Origin: Flavobacteriales bacterium
Lineage (GTDB): Bacteria > Bacteroidota > Bacteroidia > Flavobacteriales_D > CAJJDF01
Direction: 5' to 3'
NCBI GenBank assembly: GCA_020630395.1
Contig: JAHDBM010000015.1
Span: 10,124-60,188, forward strand
Length of the DNA: 50,065 nt
Part shown: positions 25,522 to 34,624 of the stretch, in pieces
How positions within the stretch are numbered: the first letter of the stretch is position 1
Layout: every line of letters begins with the position of its first letter
Translations under genes and position numbers: made by a program
The notes under the pieces: model-generated
The model's database searches: none
Told to the model about the DNA's origin: nothing
Seen by the model: the letters and a program-made list of their open reading frames with translations, nothing else

Positions 25522-26637
25522 ATGAAAAAGATATATGTAATACTAGCACTTCCTTTGTTTTTCTCTTGTGGAGAAACAACAGAAGTAATTGATGAGATAG
25601 AGGTTGATTCTCCTAATGTAGTGGAGAACCCAGAATTATTGGATACCTTAAGGTATGCGCAAGAAACTCACATAAAAAACGTGAAACAATTAACGTTTGG
25701 TGGTGATAATGCTGAGGCATATTGGAGTTTTGATGATACAAAAATTGTGTTTCAAGCTAAAAATGAAGCTTGGGGAGCTCCTTGTGATCAAATATATGTG
25801 GCTAATGTTGGTGAAGAATTAAGAGATGCTCCACAATTAGTGAGTACAGGAAAAGGTAGAACAACTTGTAGTTATTTTTTACCTGGCGATTCTACTATTG
25901 TTTATGCTTCTACACATGAAGGAGGAGATGCTTGTCCGCCAGAGCCATCTAGAGCAGAAGGTTATGTATGGCCGGTATATGAATCGTTTGATATTTATAC
26001 GGCAAACCTAAAAGGAGAATTGGTTAACAAGTTAACTAATAACCCTGGTTATGATGCTGAGGCTACAGTATCGCCAAAAGGTGACAAAATTGTATTTACC
26101 TCAACTCGTTCGGGAGATTTAGAATTATATACCATGAATATTGATGGGAGTGATGTTAAACAGGTTACTAACCAATTAGGGTATGATGGTGGTGCTTTTT
26201 TCTCTCCAGATGGAACTAAACTTATTTTTAGATCGTCTAGACCAAAAACTGATGAGGAAAAGAAAACATATAAGGATCTTTTAGCTAAAGGACTTGTAAA
26301 GCCAAGCAACATGGAATTATATGTATGTAATGTTGATGGTAGTGATCTTAAAAAGATAACTGATCTTGGACAAGCTAACTGGGCTCCATTTTTTCACCCA
26401 AGCGGAGAAAAAGTTATTTTTTCAACTAATTATAAGTCGCCAGTAGGAGGTAGGCCAACATTTAACTTATTTATGATAAATGTTGATGGTACTGGATTAG
26501 AACAAATTACTTATGATGATGTATTTGATGCATTTCCTATGTTCTCGAATGATGGTACAAAACTTATTTTCTCTAGTAATCGTAACAATGGTGGCACTCG
26601 TGAAACGAACTTATTCGTAGCCGACTGGGTCGAGTAA
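25522..26637 (+). CDS. TolB-like beta-propeller (PD40) lipoprotein
   Basis: A 371-residue lipoprotein (signal ending LFFSCGE, Cys16). It contains about five to six WD40-like PD40 repeats of the form FSPDGTKLIFxSxR: SFDDTKIVFQAK, VSPKGDKIVFTSTRSG, FSPDGTKLIFRSSRP, FHPSGEKVIFSTNY and FSNDGTKLIFSSNRN. Each is preceded by the D-G-S/T-x-x-x-Q-I-T type strand, as in TolB. It lacks the N-terminal TolB domain and a peptidase domain. It probably serves as a binding module in the periplasm. A strong terminator follows. Confidence 0.85.
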   Translation: MKKIYVILALPLFFSCGETTEVIDEIEVDSPNVVENPELLDTLRYAQETHIKNVKQLTFGGDNAEAYWSFDDTKIVFQAKNEAWGAPCDQIYVANVGEELRDAPQLVSTGKGRTTCSYFLPGDSTIVYASTHEGGDACPPEPSRAEGYVWPVYESFDIYTANLKGELVNKLTNNPGYDAEATVSPKGDKIVFTSTRSGDLELYTMNIDGSDVKQVTNQLGYDGGAFFSPDGTKLIFRSSRPKTDEEKKTYKDLLAKGLVKPSNMELYVCNVDGSDLKKITDLGQANWAPFFHPSGEKVIFSTNYKSPVGGRPTFNLFMINVDGTGLEQITYDDVFDAFPMFSNDGTKLIFSSNRNNGGTRETNLFVADWVE

Positions 26638-26746
26638 TCGATTGAACCGATAAACAATTTAATGTTAGCTATTTGAGAACAGGGTGTTTCAATCCAATTC
26701 TTTAGATTTTTTTGGATTCACATTATTTACTTAGTTGATAAATTTT

Positions 26747-26774
26747 AAAAGCTCAACCTTTGGTTGGGCTTTTT
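26747..26774. terminator. Terminator after the TolB-like gene
   Basis: AAAAGCTCAACC pairs with GGTTGGGCTTTT (one G-T pair) around TTT, followed by a T run. It is bidirectional, between the TolB-like gene and the convergent S41 peptidase gene. Confidence 0.85.
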
Positions 26775-26860
26775 TATTCTTATAAAAATTATTAATACAC
26801 TTCTTATTCCTTTAAGAGCTGTTATGCCAAAATCTTGAACAATGCTTTTGTTTTATATGT

Positions 26861-28333
26861 TTATTTATTCCCTTCTATTAAGTTAAGTGCATAGGTTAAA
26901 TATGCGTTTTCACCTTTGGCTATTTGTTTAAATGTAGGAATTACATGATGATGAGGAATAACACCTCTGCCAAACGGAATAGAATCGTTTACGTTCATCA
27001 TGAATTGAAGTACAGGAATTTCAATTTCGATTTTTGAGTGAGGCAATATCAATGTCCTTCCATAACCACTTGTATTACCATAATAACCACCACCTGTTTC
27101 TTGACCAATAAAGGCACCAATATTATTGGTGTATAACATATTAGCTATCTCACTTGCACCCGAATACGTAATAGGACCAATTAAAACATAAAGTGATCCT
27201 TTAAACTTTACTTTAGGTTCTTTTTTGTATGCCATTAATCCAAAACCTCTATTTTGTTTTCTTTCATAGCTCCCATCCTTCATTTTGTTGTTGAACAACC
27301 AACTTTGTAGTAACCCAAAAGATTTAAGTGTAATGGGTTTATCAATGCCATTGTCTAGTTTAGTTTTTCGGGTTTTGGCTTTAACCTTTATGTATTTTTG
27401 ATATTTATCTCCCAAATACGAATACAATAGATTTTCATTTCCTTCAGACCCACCACCATTTTTTGAGATATCTAGAATTAGGTGTTTAATATCTAGCTTC
27501 TTTATTTCAGTAAAACTATTTGATAAAAAGGTTTTGTAGTTATTGTGTACCTTATTTTCTTTTATAACACCATTATCAAAATCATGAACAGCTAAGTAAG
27601 CAGTGCTATCATTAATAAGCTTAAACTCTAAACATTCTTTTTTAGGAGTTGAGGTTTTTTTCTTGGTTTTTTGGCTCTTTAAATTCTTGATTATGTCTTC
27701 TTTTTTTAAAGTAGATAATTCAATTAAGCTATCAGTTAACTGTATGGTATATGAATCGAGATTACCAAAATAATAATAGTAATACCTTGCAAAATTAAAA
27801 CTCCGCAGGTCACTCTTTTTCACTTCTTGAATATATCCATCCGAAGCGAATAATGCACCAATCTTATCTACTATGTCGAGTGGTTTTAAACCATTAATGG
27901 AAACAATTTTTTTCCCTACAATATCTAGCTCTTTATTTGAAGCATTTCTTAGCACATATAAATCATCTCCAAGAAATACAACCAGTAAAGGCATGTATTT
28001 GGCTTCAGTTTTCATGTAACTTATAATCGATTTTGGTAAATCAATATCAGTATGGTCTTCATTTGATAGTGCAACTAACGGAGCAATTATTTTATGAAAA
28101 TGAAGCACATTCATATCCTTATTGATAGCTGCTTTAGCATTATCGAAAGCTTTTTTAACACTATCTTTTGAAGTGTACCAATACATACCCGAGTGTAGTT
28201 TTTCTAGCCCTTGATATAATAACTCCAAGTCTCTATGGAGTTTTTCTTTTTTAAGAATAGGGAATTTACCATAATCTTGAGCATATGCCTGAATACTGAT
28301 AATTAGGAAAAAGAGCGTTATAATTTTTATCAT
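26861..28333 (-). CDS. S41-family (C-terminal-processing-like) peptidase
   Basis: A 490-residue exported protein (signal peptide 1-18, ending AYAQ). The catalytic S41 domain is in the C-terminal half: KHLILDISKNGGGSEGNENLL, then YVLIGPITYSGASEIANML with the nucleophilic Ser in YSGASE, and FIGQETGGGYYGNTSG. The N-terminal half is mostly helical and no clear PDZ domain can be drawn, though the segment GKKIVSINGLKPLDIVDKIG resembles the carboxylate-binding half of one. The general base Lys cannot be placed with confidence. It is probably a periplasmic processing peptidase or a carboxylesterase-like relative. Confidence 0.85.
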   Translation of the reverse strand: MIKIITLFFLIISIQAYAQDYGKFPILKKEKLHRDLELLYQGLEKLHSGMYWYTSKDSVKKAFDNAKAAINKDMNVLHFHKIIAPLVALSNEDHTDIDLPKSIISYMKTEAKYMPLLVVFLGDDLYVLRNASNKELDIVGKKIVSINGLKPLDIVDKIGALFASDGYIQEVKKSDLRSFNFARYYYYYFGNLDSYTIQLTDSLIELSTLKKEDIIKNLKSQKTKKKTSTPKKECLEFKLINDSTAYLAVHDFDNGVIKENKVHNNYKTFLSNSFTEIKKLDIKHLILDISKNGGGSEGNENLLYSYLGDKYQKYIKVKAKTRKTKLDNGIDKPITLKSFGLLQSWLFNNKMKDGSYERKQNRGFGLMAYKKEPKVKFKGSLYVLIGPITYSGASEIANMLYTNNIGAFIGQETGGGYYGNTSGYGRTLILPHSKIEIEIPVLQFMMNVNDSIPFGRGVIPHHHVIPTFKQIAKGENAYLTYALNLIEGNK

Positions 28334-28395
28334 GTTAGGATAGAAAAAATGGTATTTAGAGGCAAAATATAAAGAATAAATATAGGTAGTTTTTA

Positions 28396-28980
28396 TTATT
28401 TTTTGTTGTACTTATTGTCCTTCCATTTATTAGTACCCTTTTCGCTAGAAGCTATTAGCTCGTTAAGACGTTTTAGTTGGGTTTTTTCCTGTACTGCCGA
28501 AATTACCCAATGTATAGAGAGTTTTTTATAGGATGGTGCAAGTGCATTAAAATAAGACCATGCTTTATTTTTTTTCTTGAATATACTAACGTATTGAGGA
28601 GGCATGAAGAGTTCTTTCTTGGTAAATGCATAATCTGCAGGTTTACTTTTTGCTCTTTTGTTATAAATATCTAAGCCAGCTTGTTGCATTAAACCTTGTT
28701 TGGTTAATGTTTTAACCTTCTCTAAATTAACCGGACTCCAAATACTTGTTTTCCTTCTTGGCGTAAACCGTATTTGATATGACTGTTCATCTATGGATTT
28801 TCTAACTCCATCTATCCAACCAAAACACAAGGCTTCATCTACTGATTGAGACCATGTAATGCCAGGAATACCACTTTTTACTTTGTAATACCCAACAATT
28901 AGTTCTGTTTCTGTTTTATGGTGCTGCTCTAACCATTCTCTAAATTGAGCTTGTGTTGAGAAAAATGTTGGGTTGGTCAT
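28396..28980 (-). CDS. YdeI/OmpD-associated family protein
   Basis: A 194-residue cytoplasmic protein of the YdeI (bacteriocin-protection, OmdA) family. The signatures are FREWLEQHHKTETELIVGYYK, SQSVDEALCFGWIDGVRK and RFTPRRKTSIWSPVNLEKV, with the C-terminal AxxSYKKLSIHWVISA(V)QEKT segment. The molecular role of the family is unclear, though some members affect resistance to antimicrobial peptides. The lysine-rich tail is normal. It stands alone, with a 297-base spacer upstream in which I see no feature. Confidence 0.88.
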   Translation of the reverse strand: MTNPTFFSTQAQFREWLEQHHKTETELIVGYYKVKSGIPGITWSQSVDEALCFGWIDGVRKSIDEQSYQIRFTPRRKTSIWSPVNLEKVKTLTKQGLMQQAGLDIYNKRAKSKPADYAFTKKELFMPPQYVSIFKKKNKAWSYFNALAPSYKKLSIHWVISAVQEKTQLKRLNELIASSEKGTNKWKDNKYNKK

Positions 28981-29277
28981 TTGATTTTGTTTACGAACTA
29001 GTGTTTATCCACCATTAACTTATAAAGTAATAATAACCACCTAATATTGTTTGGTTACTATTACCGAATGATGAAACTTTTATTATTTTGTAATGATTGT
29101 TTACTACTTTAAAAAAGGCGGTTAAACGTCATAAGTTTAAATATACATGATCTTTTTTGTCTATACAAATAGGGTAAAACACTTAAAATCTATGCGTTAT
29201 ATTTAATGTGATCTACTAGTTTTATTGGGTGAATGTTATTTTAAGGGAGTTTAGTTTTCTAGTATACTTAATGTTAT

Positions 29278-30057
29278 TTAGTTACACTCCTTATTAGGAA
29301 TGCATACACCTTTTGGGTTTATATTACCAGATGGTGCTATTTTTTTTATTGCATTAACAATTGCGTTTTCAAAAACCATATCATTTTGAGCGCCAGAAAT
29401 AGCTGCTGTATTATTAATAAGAAAATAGGGAACACCTCCTATACCTAATTGTTGAGCTTTGTAAGTATCGACTTTTACATTTTCTGTATAATCGTTTGAT
29501 GCTAGTATTTCTTGAGCTTTTAAAGTATCTAGCCCTACTTTTTTTACTATGCTTACTAAACTGTCTTTTATTGATAGGTTATTACCATTAGAAAAATAGC
29601 TTAGCATTAATGCTTCTTTTAATTCATTTGCTTTGTCCTCTTCTTTTGCCCATTGAATTAATCTATGGGCATATATTGTGTTAAAGGAGTGAGCTTTTTC
29701 AAATTTAAAATCTATACCGTATTGTTTTCCTTGTTCTACTAATTGAGCAGTCATCATGTTAACTTGTGCTTGCGGATATCCTTTTCTGTTAACCAAGTAT
29801 TCGTTTGTAGATATTGAAGTATCCTTAGGAAAACTTGGATCTAATTGGAAGCTACGCCAAATAATTTCTACTTTATCTTCGGCTTTTAATTTTTTAATAA
29901 CACCCTCAATTTTTTTCTTTCCTAAATAACAAAATGGGCATACTATATCACTCCATATTTCGATCGTTATTTTTTTGTCTTGCATAGTTGTTGTGTTTGA
30001 TTGAGCCATAGAGCCAATATTTAATAGCATACAGATTAGTAGAAGATTTTGTTTCAT
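29278..30057 (-). CDS. Exported DsbA-family (FrnE-like) thiol oxidoreductase
   Basis: A thioredoxin-fold protein of the DsbA/2-hydroxychromene isomerase class. IEIWSDIVCPFCYLGKKKIE carries the C-P-F-C active site, and the cis-Pro loop is GIGGVPYFLIN. FrnE relatives are normally cytoplasmic and begin close to the IEIWSD strand. This copy has an extra N-terminus with a good signal peptide (MKQNLLLICMLLNIGSMAQS), and the next Met (residue 25) would give the cytoplasmic form. The C-terminus GVCIPNKECN adds a second cysteine pair (C-x5-C), comparable to the C-terminal pair reported for Deinococcus FrnE (C-x4-C). It probably makes or repairs disulfides in the periplasm. Confidence 0.85.
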   Translation of the reverse strand: MKQNLLLICMLLNIGSMAQSNTTTMQDKKITIEIWSDIVCPFCYLGKKKIEGVIKKLKAEDKVEIIWRSFQLDPSFPKDTSISTNEYLVNRKGYPQAQVNMMTAQLVEQGKQYGIDFKFEKAHSFNTIYAHRLIQWAKEEDKANELKEALMLSYFSNGNNLSIKDSLVSIVKKVGLDTLKAQEILASNDYTENVKVDTYKAQQLGIGGVPYFLINNTAAISGAQNDMVFENAIVNAIKKIAPSGNINPKGVCIPNKECN

Positions 30058-30180
30058 GGAAAGATATATAATGCTTACTATTTACCTACATTAAGTTACG
30101 TAATTATTATATATATCCTATTTACTTGTAGACTTAAAATAAACGCTAATTGTAAAACAGTTTACTCTTGAGATGCTTTT

Positions 30181-30783
30181 TTATTTGTTAAAGGTATAAC
30201 CCAAGGTAAAGCCTAAGTAGCTTTTATTTAATGTTCCTATTGTTTGGTTGTTAGGCGTTTTAATATCTTTTTTTGGCACAAAATTGTATTCCGAACCAAT
30301 TTTTACATTACCAATACGGACAGCTCCTCTAAATAGCATTCCTAATTGATATATTGCATTTACTTCAAATGATTGTTGAGAAATTAAGCTAGATGTAGGA
30401 GTTACTTCTATGGAATTTGCCATTACATGAACTCCAAATCCAGCTCCTATAGTAGGTTGAAGTTTTGTTTTATTAAAGTAGTAATCGAATGTGGGTATAA
30501 CGGATATTACACCATTATCTGATTCTTTACCTATTTCATATTGTAAGGGGTTTTTATTGTAAATTCTTTATGTATTAATTGTTGCTCCCAGCCTTAATCC
30601 AATAGTTGTGTTTTCGGAAGATGTAAGTTTAGGTTCAACATTAAGAAAGAACCCTACATTGATGGTGTCGTATAATCCGCTAATGCCGGCTTCTATAGTT
30701 AATGAGGTGTTGTTAAGTTTTTGACCTTTTACATAATGTATTGAGCAGAACAAATACATAAATAATAGTGTTTTTTTAACCAT
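30181..30783 (-). pseudogene. Outer-membrane protein gene interrupted by an in-frame TAA
   Basis: One reading frame of 201 codons runs from the ATG at 30783 to the TAA at 30181, interrupted only by TAA at 30570-30568 (codon 72). Upstream of it is a signal peptide (1-20) and strands such as TSLTIEAGISGLYDTINVGF; downstream the same frame continues NPLQYEIGKESDNGVIS, PTFDYYFNKTKLQPTIGAGF and ends SYLGFTLGYTFNK, a typical terminal strand of a small barrel (OmpW/porin-like). No frameshift is needed. Either a recent nonsense mutation, readthrough or a base-call error explains it. It begins 2 bases after the stop of the 30785-31261 gene. Confidence 0.75.
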
Positions 30784-30784
30784 A

Positions 30785-31261
30785 CTATTCTGTTAGCTTT
30801 TCTATTTCTAAGCCGAAATCGTATTGTAAATCTTCGTGTAGTTTACTTATAGCTTTTTTTGCCATTATGAGCTGTCGTTCGTATAGGTTCACCATTTGTT
30901 GGCTTCTTTTATGAGCTGGTTTTAATCCTTTTAACTTCTCGCAAAAGTAGAGTAGGAGTTCGGCTTCGGTTTCTTTCTTTTTTGAGTAACGAATGTATTT
31001 TTTTAAAGCTCTTAACACTTTTCGGGAGCTTTTTTTTACATAATACAAGCTGTCATGATTCATTTCGGAAAAAGAGGTGTCTACTTCTTCTTTAATATCC
31101 TTAATGTATCGGTCTTCGTCTTCGCTATCGAATAAAATGTAGGTGAGTAATTCTTTGTTTTCTTTTTTAAACTTTGCCAGTTTTAAACATATTTCGACCA
31201 GTTCTTGTTGGGAGTGTTCTTTTAATTCTCTTTTTAATCCTGATACGTTAACTGCTTTCAT
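30785..31261 (-). CDS. Helical protein of unknown function (possibly DUF6155)
   Basis: A 158-residue, very charged, all-helical cytoplasmic protein. The opening VSGLKRELKEHSQQELVEICLKLAKFKKENKELLTYIL resembles the N-terminus of DUF6155 proteins, from memory and not searched. The middle is Lys/Arg-rich (KKSSRKVLRALKKYIRYSKKK) and could bind nucleic acid or a membrane surface. There is no catalytic motif. It is followed after 1 base by the broken barrel gene, probably in one transcript. No -7 promoter element was found upstream. Confidence 0.6.
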   Translation of the reverse strand: MKAVNVSGLKRELKEHSQQELVEICLKLAKFKKENKELLTYILFDSEDEDRYIKDIKEEVDTSFSEMNHDSLYYVKKSSRKVLRALKKYIRYSKKKETEAELLLYFCEKLKGLKPAHKRSQQMVNLYERQLIMAKKAISKLHEDLQYDFGLEIEKLTE

Positions 31262-31398
31262 GTTGATTATGTTTTAAAAATAAGGTTGAGATTATTTCAA
31301 CTTCACTATACTCATTTTCGTAATGACGTTATTATTAACTTAATAATTTATTGAATTTTTGATTTAGATAATTTTTTAAGGGTAGTGAAAAAGAATGT

Positions 31399-31440
31399 TA
31401 TCGAGAAGTAACTCATTATATCGTAAACTAGTTCTCGATA
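31399..31440. repeat. Inverted repeat TATCGAGAA...TTCTCGATA
   Basis: A 9-bp perfect inverted repeat (31399-31407 with 31432-31440) and 24-base loop, followed by ACTCGAACTGAC. It lies downstream of the NAD operon. The CTCGATA...CTCGAACTGAC wording resembles short intergenic repeats scattered in flavobacterial genomes, which is recollection, not a search. Confidence 0.4.
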
Positions 31441-31479
31441 CAATATCATTACAGTTGATCACTCGAACTGACTTTACAG

Positions 31480-31499
31480 AAAAAGTTTCCCTACTTTTT
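31480..31499 (-). terminator. Weak terminator overlapping the NAMPT stop codon
   Basis: AAAAAGT (31480-31486) and ACTTTTT (31493-31499) can pair around 6 bases that include part of the TAG stop. The stem is AT-rich, with TTTTT in the leftward transcript. Confidence 0.4.
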
Positions 31500-32942
31500 T
31501 ATCCTATCTTTAATATCACTTAGTTTTTCATCTACAAGTAGTTTTCCATCTCTAAATACCTCTCTCATTTCTCCTTGTTGCTCTTCTTCCCAAGTGGCTT
31601 GATCGTGTAATATATAAGTTCCGTTTTCTTTGGTGATTTTTATAAGTCCTTTTGCTGATTTTTTTGTTCCGTCATCTGTAATGGGGTCTTTATATATTTC
31701 TCTACCTTCTCCATCTACTTCTCCATAGGTGGCTTTCATTGCAAAACCAAAGGTATCTCTAGTATTGTATTGATAAGTAAACGAACCAATACCCAATACT
31801 ACATTCGTAGAAGCAAATCCATTTTCTTTTAATCGTCTACAAATATCTTCAGCTCTTTGCAGGGTAATACTATCGCCATAAATAGCGCCAATATGTGAAT
31901 CCAGCTCCTTATAACCTTTATCGTTTGTAGTGCCTCCAAATGTATCCCAAAGTAATTGTATTACTCCTTTTTGTTCTGCTTCATGTTTACCATTTGGGTT
32001 TCCACATATAATATCAACTGGATCACCACTATCTGGACGAATAACAACTTTACCATCTCTAGCTAATACTTGTTCTTTTAAGTTTGGTAAATACTCTGTT
32101 AGTACCTTCCATAAATCCCAGGTGTCAGATACGATAGAAACTATTCCAGTAGGATACACTTCAGTAATTAAACGCTCAAATGTTTCTTGTTCTCCTGTGT
32201 TTGTTCCCATACACATTACAGAATGCTCTGTTGCCGCAACAGATCCTCCAATTAGTTCATGATTGGAGTCAGCATTGTAATAGGTTTCTAAAAAGTCTAC
32301 TACTGGAATGGTGTCACTTCCCGTAAAACTTAATAAATGACCTGCTCCACTTATCATAGCAGCTTCTAAACCAGCCATTCCCCTCATAGAAAAATCATGC
32401 CCTTGCCAATCTACAAACTCAGGTATAGAAGATGTTTCTACAGCATATTTATCTAATAATTTTCGATATTGCTTTGCAATAGTTGCTGATGTACAAGGCA
32501 TCCAAACGGTAGTTGAAATTAATGTTTCAAAGTAGTTGGTTAACCAGAAAAACTCAGGTTTTGTATTATACATAGTAAACATTGGCACACGAATAGGTAC
32601 TGAAACACCCTCTGGTAATGCTTTTAATACCATAGGCACATATCCTAGATCATGTAAATCTTCTATATGTTTTGTTCCAACTGCATTTGGTCCTAAATAA
32701 TTATTGATTCTCTTCTCATATTGTTTAACAATCTCAGCTTTTGGTTTATCAAAGAAGTTTATTTGAAATTCATCTAATATGTACTTCTTAATAAAGTATT
32801 GTAAGCCAAAAAACACCACTTCATCTATACCTTCTATTCTGCTTTTTCTTGGTGTCCAGTTAGAGTATACTAGTGTTGTATTTTCTGGGTATTGTCTTCT
32901 ATGGTCAACTTTGTAACCATCTGTTAGTTTAAGTGGGTTCAT
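31491..32942 (-). CDS. nadV: Nicotinamide phosphoribosyltransferase
   Basis: Makes nicotinamide mononucleotide from nicotinamide and PRPP, the one-step salvage route to NAD. Length 483 residues is normal for NAMPT/NadV. The N-terminus NPLKLTDGYKVDHRRQYPENTTLVYSNW is the family signature. Active-site equivalents of human NAMPT are present: Asp210 (SGAGHLLSFTGSD, selects nicotinamide over nicotinate), His240 (AATEHSVMC, the phosphorylated His) and Arg302/Asp304 (VIRPDSGDPVD). Its start overlaps the stop of the ADP-ribosylglycohydrolase gene as ATGA. It is the last gene of the operon headed by a Nudix regulator, and its substrate PRPP can come from the prs-like gene in the same operon. Confidence 0.95.
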   Translation of the reverse strand: MNPLKLTDGYKVDHRRQYPENTTLVYSNWTPRKSRIEGIDEVVFFGLQYFIKKYILDEFQINFFDKPKAEIVKQYEKRINNYLGPNAVGTKHIEDLHDLGYVPMVLKALPEGVSVPIRVPMFTMYNTKPEFFWLTNYFETLISTTVWMPCTSATIAKQYRKLLDKYAVETSSIPEFVDWQGHDFSMRGMAGLEAAMISGAGHLLSFTGSDTIPVVDFLETYYNADSNHELIGGSVAATEHSVMCMGTNTGEQETFERLITEVYPTGIVSIVSDTWDLWKVLTEYLPNLKEQVLARDGKVVIRPDSGDPVDIICGNPNGKHEAEQKGVIQLLWDTFGGTTNDKGYKELDSHIGAIYGDSITLQRAEDICRRLKENGFASTNVVLGIGSFTYQYNTRDTFGFAMKATYGEVDGEGREIYKDPITDDGTKKSAKGLIKITKENGTYILHDQATWEEEQQGEMREVFRDGKLLVDEKLSDIKDRIKK

Positions 32943-33918
32943 AATTTAGATTTTAGTGATTTATAAAAATTGTTGCTTAGTTCTTCAATATCATTTTTTC
33001 TTGCTAGATGTATTATCCAGTTTAAGTTTATTTGATTAATGCCAAAATACAATCCGGAAATCCCACCTACAACACATGCGGTTGTATCAGTATCCATTCC
33101 TAAATTTACTGCCTTCAAAACAGATTCAGAATATGACCTTGAGGTTAAAAAACTCCAAAATGATGCTTCTAAAGTATCTAAAACATATCCTCCGGAATTA
33201 ATTTTGTTCTGACCCAATCTATGAATCTTTCCATTTAAAATTCTGCTAAATAATTTAATCTCATTACTGTTAAAGTTATTATGACTTTTTTAATAAAGTC
33301 ATTAACTTTTGTAATGGTGTTCTTATATGCTTTCTTCTTTTCAATTCCATTTATAAGTTCTATCGTGAAAATCGTATGGATAAAACAGGAAAAAAAAGAT
33401 CTAAAGTGAGCATGAGTAACAGAAGAAACTGCTTTAACTTTTTCAAAAATAACATTAATATCAGTTTCATTCATCAAGAAAAAAGCCATAGGTATATTTC
33501 TCATTAATGACCCATTTCCATTATCTTCTTCAAATAAGTTTCCTGAAAACTTGGCAGATTCGCCTTTTAAAATTCTTTCTAAAGAATGCCTTGTAGTCCC
33601 TCCAATATCAAAAACTTCATTATGTGCTCCCCAATATCCATCTTTAAACCATTTTACAAATAGCTCTCCTATATGTTCAATATCAAATCCTTCAGATAAA
33701 CAAAATGTCATTGAACTGTCATCAGACCAAGTCCCTTTGGGTTGATTCCAAGACATGTATTCTAGCATATCTCTAACTGGATTTTCTTTTAGTTTTTCTC
33801 TAGGTTTAAATTCAACTGGAACTTCAAGTGCATCACCAATTGCTAGCCCTAAAAAAGAAGCTCGAATTTTATCTTTCAACTTTAAGTCCATACTTTTATT
33901 TATTTCTTCCCTTTTCAT
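32939..33918 (-). pseudogene. ADP-ribosylglycohydrolase gene broken by a one-base loss in an A tract
   Basis: Frame 1 (from ATG 33918, or more likely Met10 at 33891) reads KDKIRASFLGLAIGDALEVPVEF and the Mg-binding WSDDSSM (65-68), then goes wrong after DFIKK and stops at 33235. From the same point the -1 frame continues SHNNFNSNEIKLFSRILNGKIHRLGQNKINSGGYV and ends with the second metal motif DTDTTACVVGG, stopping at 32939. Adding one A to the six-A run (T run 33286-33291 on the plus strand) restores about 326 residues, normal for the family, which removes ADP-ribose from proteins or nucleic acids. As it stands the two halves of the metal site are separated. Ribosomal slippage on AAA-AAA is an alternative. 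Confidence 0.85.
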
Positions 33919-34624
33919 CAGGGTATAACTCTATTAATTTATCTGACTGAAAGAGTTCTTTAGTATTAATTTCCATGCAACTTAATTTCCCAGTAAATGC
34001 TGCTCCTGTATCCATATTCCATAGGTTAGCTTTGTTAACTGGAATTAAAATTCCATAATCGGTTAATGCTGTATGTCCTATGTAAATTTCTCTAAATAGT
34101 TTTAATCGTTTTGGGTAAAAAGGATCATTAATTTCCATTTTTGTATCCATTGCTTTAACTGTTTCCCATAGTGTTCTATCCCAAAAAAAATTTGTTTTGT
34201 AAATTTCTGCTTTAGGTCCTTTCATAGATGTAAATCCAGCATGAACAAATAATCGGTTTTCCTCATCAACAACATATCTTCGCATACTTTTAAAAAAACG
34301 AATGTGTTTTACACGATCTTGTTGAAAGTAAAACTGGTAACTATCTACCGTTTCAGCTCCACCATGTTGTCTCCAGCTAGGATCCATTCGCTCCCCCATT
34401 AACCAATCTTCACACATTTGATCATGATTCCCTTTAATAAAAACACATTCATATTGTTTATCAAGCTCAATTAGTCGATCAATAACTTGTGCCGATTCGC
34501 TCCAACCATCCACATAATCACCTAAAAAAATAAGTTTATCTTCTGTGACTAAATCTAGTTTTGCTATTACTTGATCAAGTGCTTTCAACCCTCCATGTAT
34601 GTCTCCAAAAACGAACGTTCTCAT
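33896..34624 (-). CDS. Calcineurin-type metallophosphatase (PrpA/ApaH-like)
   Basis: A 242-residue phosphoesterase with all three dimetal motifs: GDIHGG (Asp8, His10), GDYVDGW (Asp36, Asp39) and KGNHD (Asn66-His67-Asp68), plus FVHAGF and IGHTAL supplying the later histidines. This is the layout of bacterial Ser/Thr phosphatase 1 and ApaH-type enzymes. In related RNA-repair and NAD gene sets such phosphatases remove 2',3'-cyclic or other phosphates. Here the natural substrate is unknown; ADP-ribose phosphates made by KptA are one candidate (inference). The start overlaps the kptA stop (TAATG). Confidence 0.88.
   Translation of the reverse strand: MRTFVFGDIHGGLKALDQVIAKLDLVTEDKLIFLGDYVDGWSESAQVIDRLIELDKQYECVFIKGNHDQMCEDWLMGERMDPSWRQHGGAETVDSYQFYFQQDRVKHIRFFKSMRRYVVDEENRLFVHAGFTSMKGPKAEIYKTNFFWDRTLWETVKAMDTKMEINDPFYPKRLKLFREIYIGHTALTDYGILIPVNKANLWNMDTGAAFTGKLSCMEINTKELFQSDKLIELYPDEKGRNK

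Noticed and set aside
28981-29277. Gene or RNA in the spacer between the YdeI-like and FrnE-like genes
   Set aside because: No reading frame, stem or promoter stands out; it appears to be plain AT-rich spacer.
31399-31474. Possible small RNA between the NAD operon and the 30785 gene
   Set aside because: Only one 9-bp inverted repeat with a large loop is visible and there is no promoter; a repeat remnant is a simpler explanation.
33286-33292. Classical A-AAA-AAG programmed -1 frameshift signal
   Set aside because: The heptamer is present in the bases, but the reading phase is AAA-AAA-GTC, so it is not in the slippery phase. Slippage on AAA-AAA remains possible and is noted as an alternative only.
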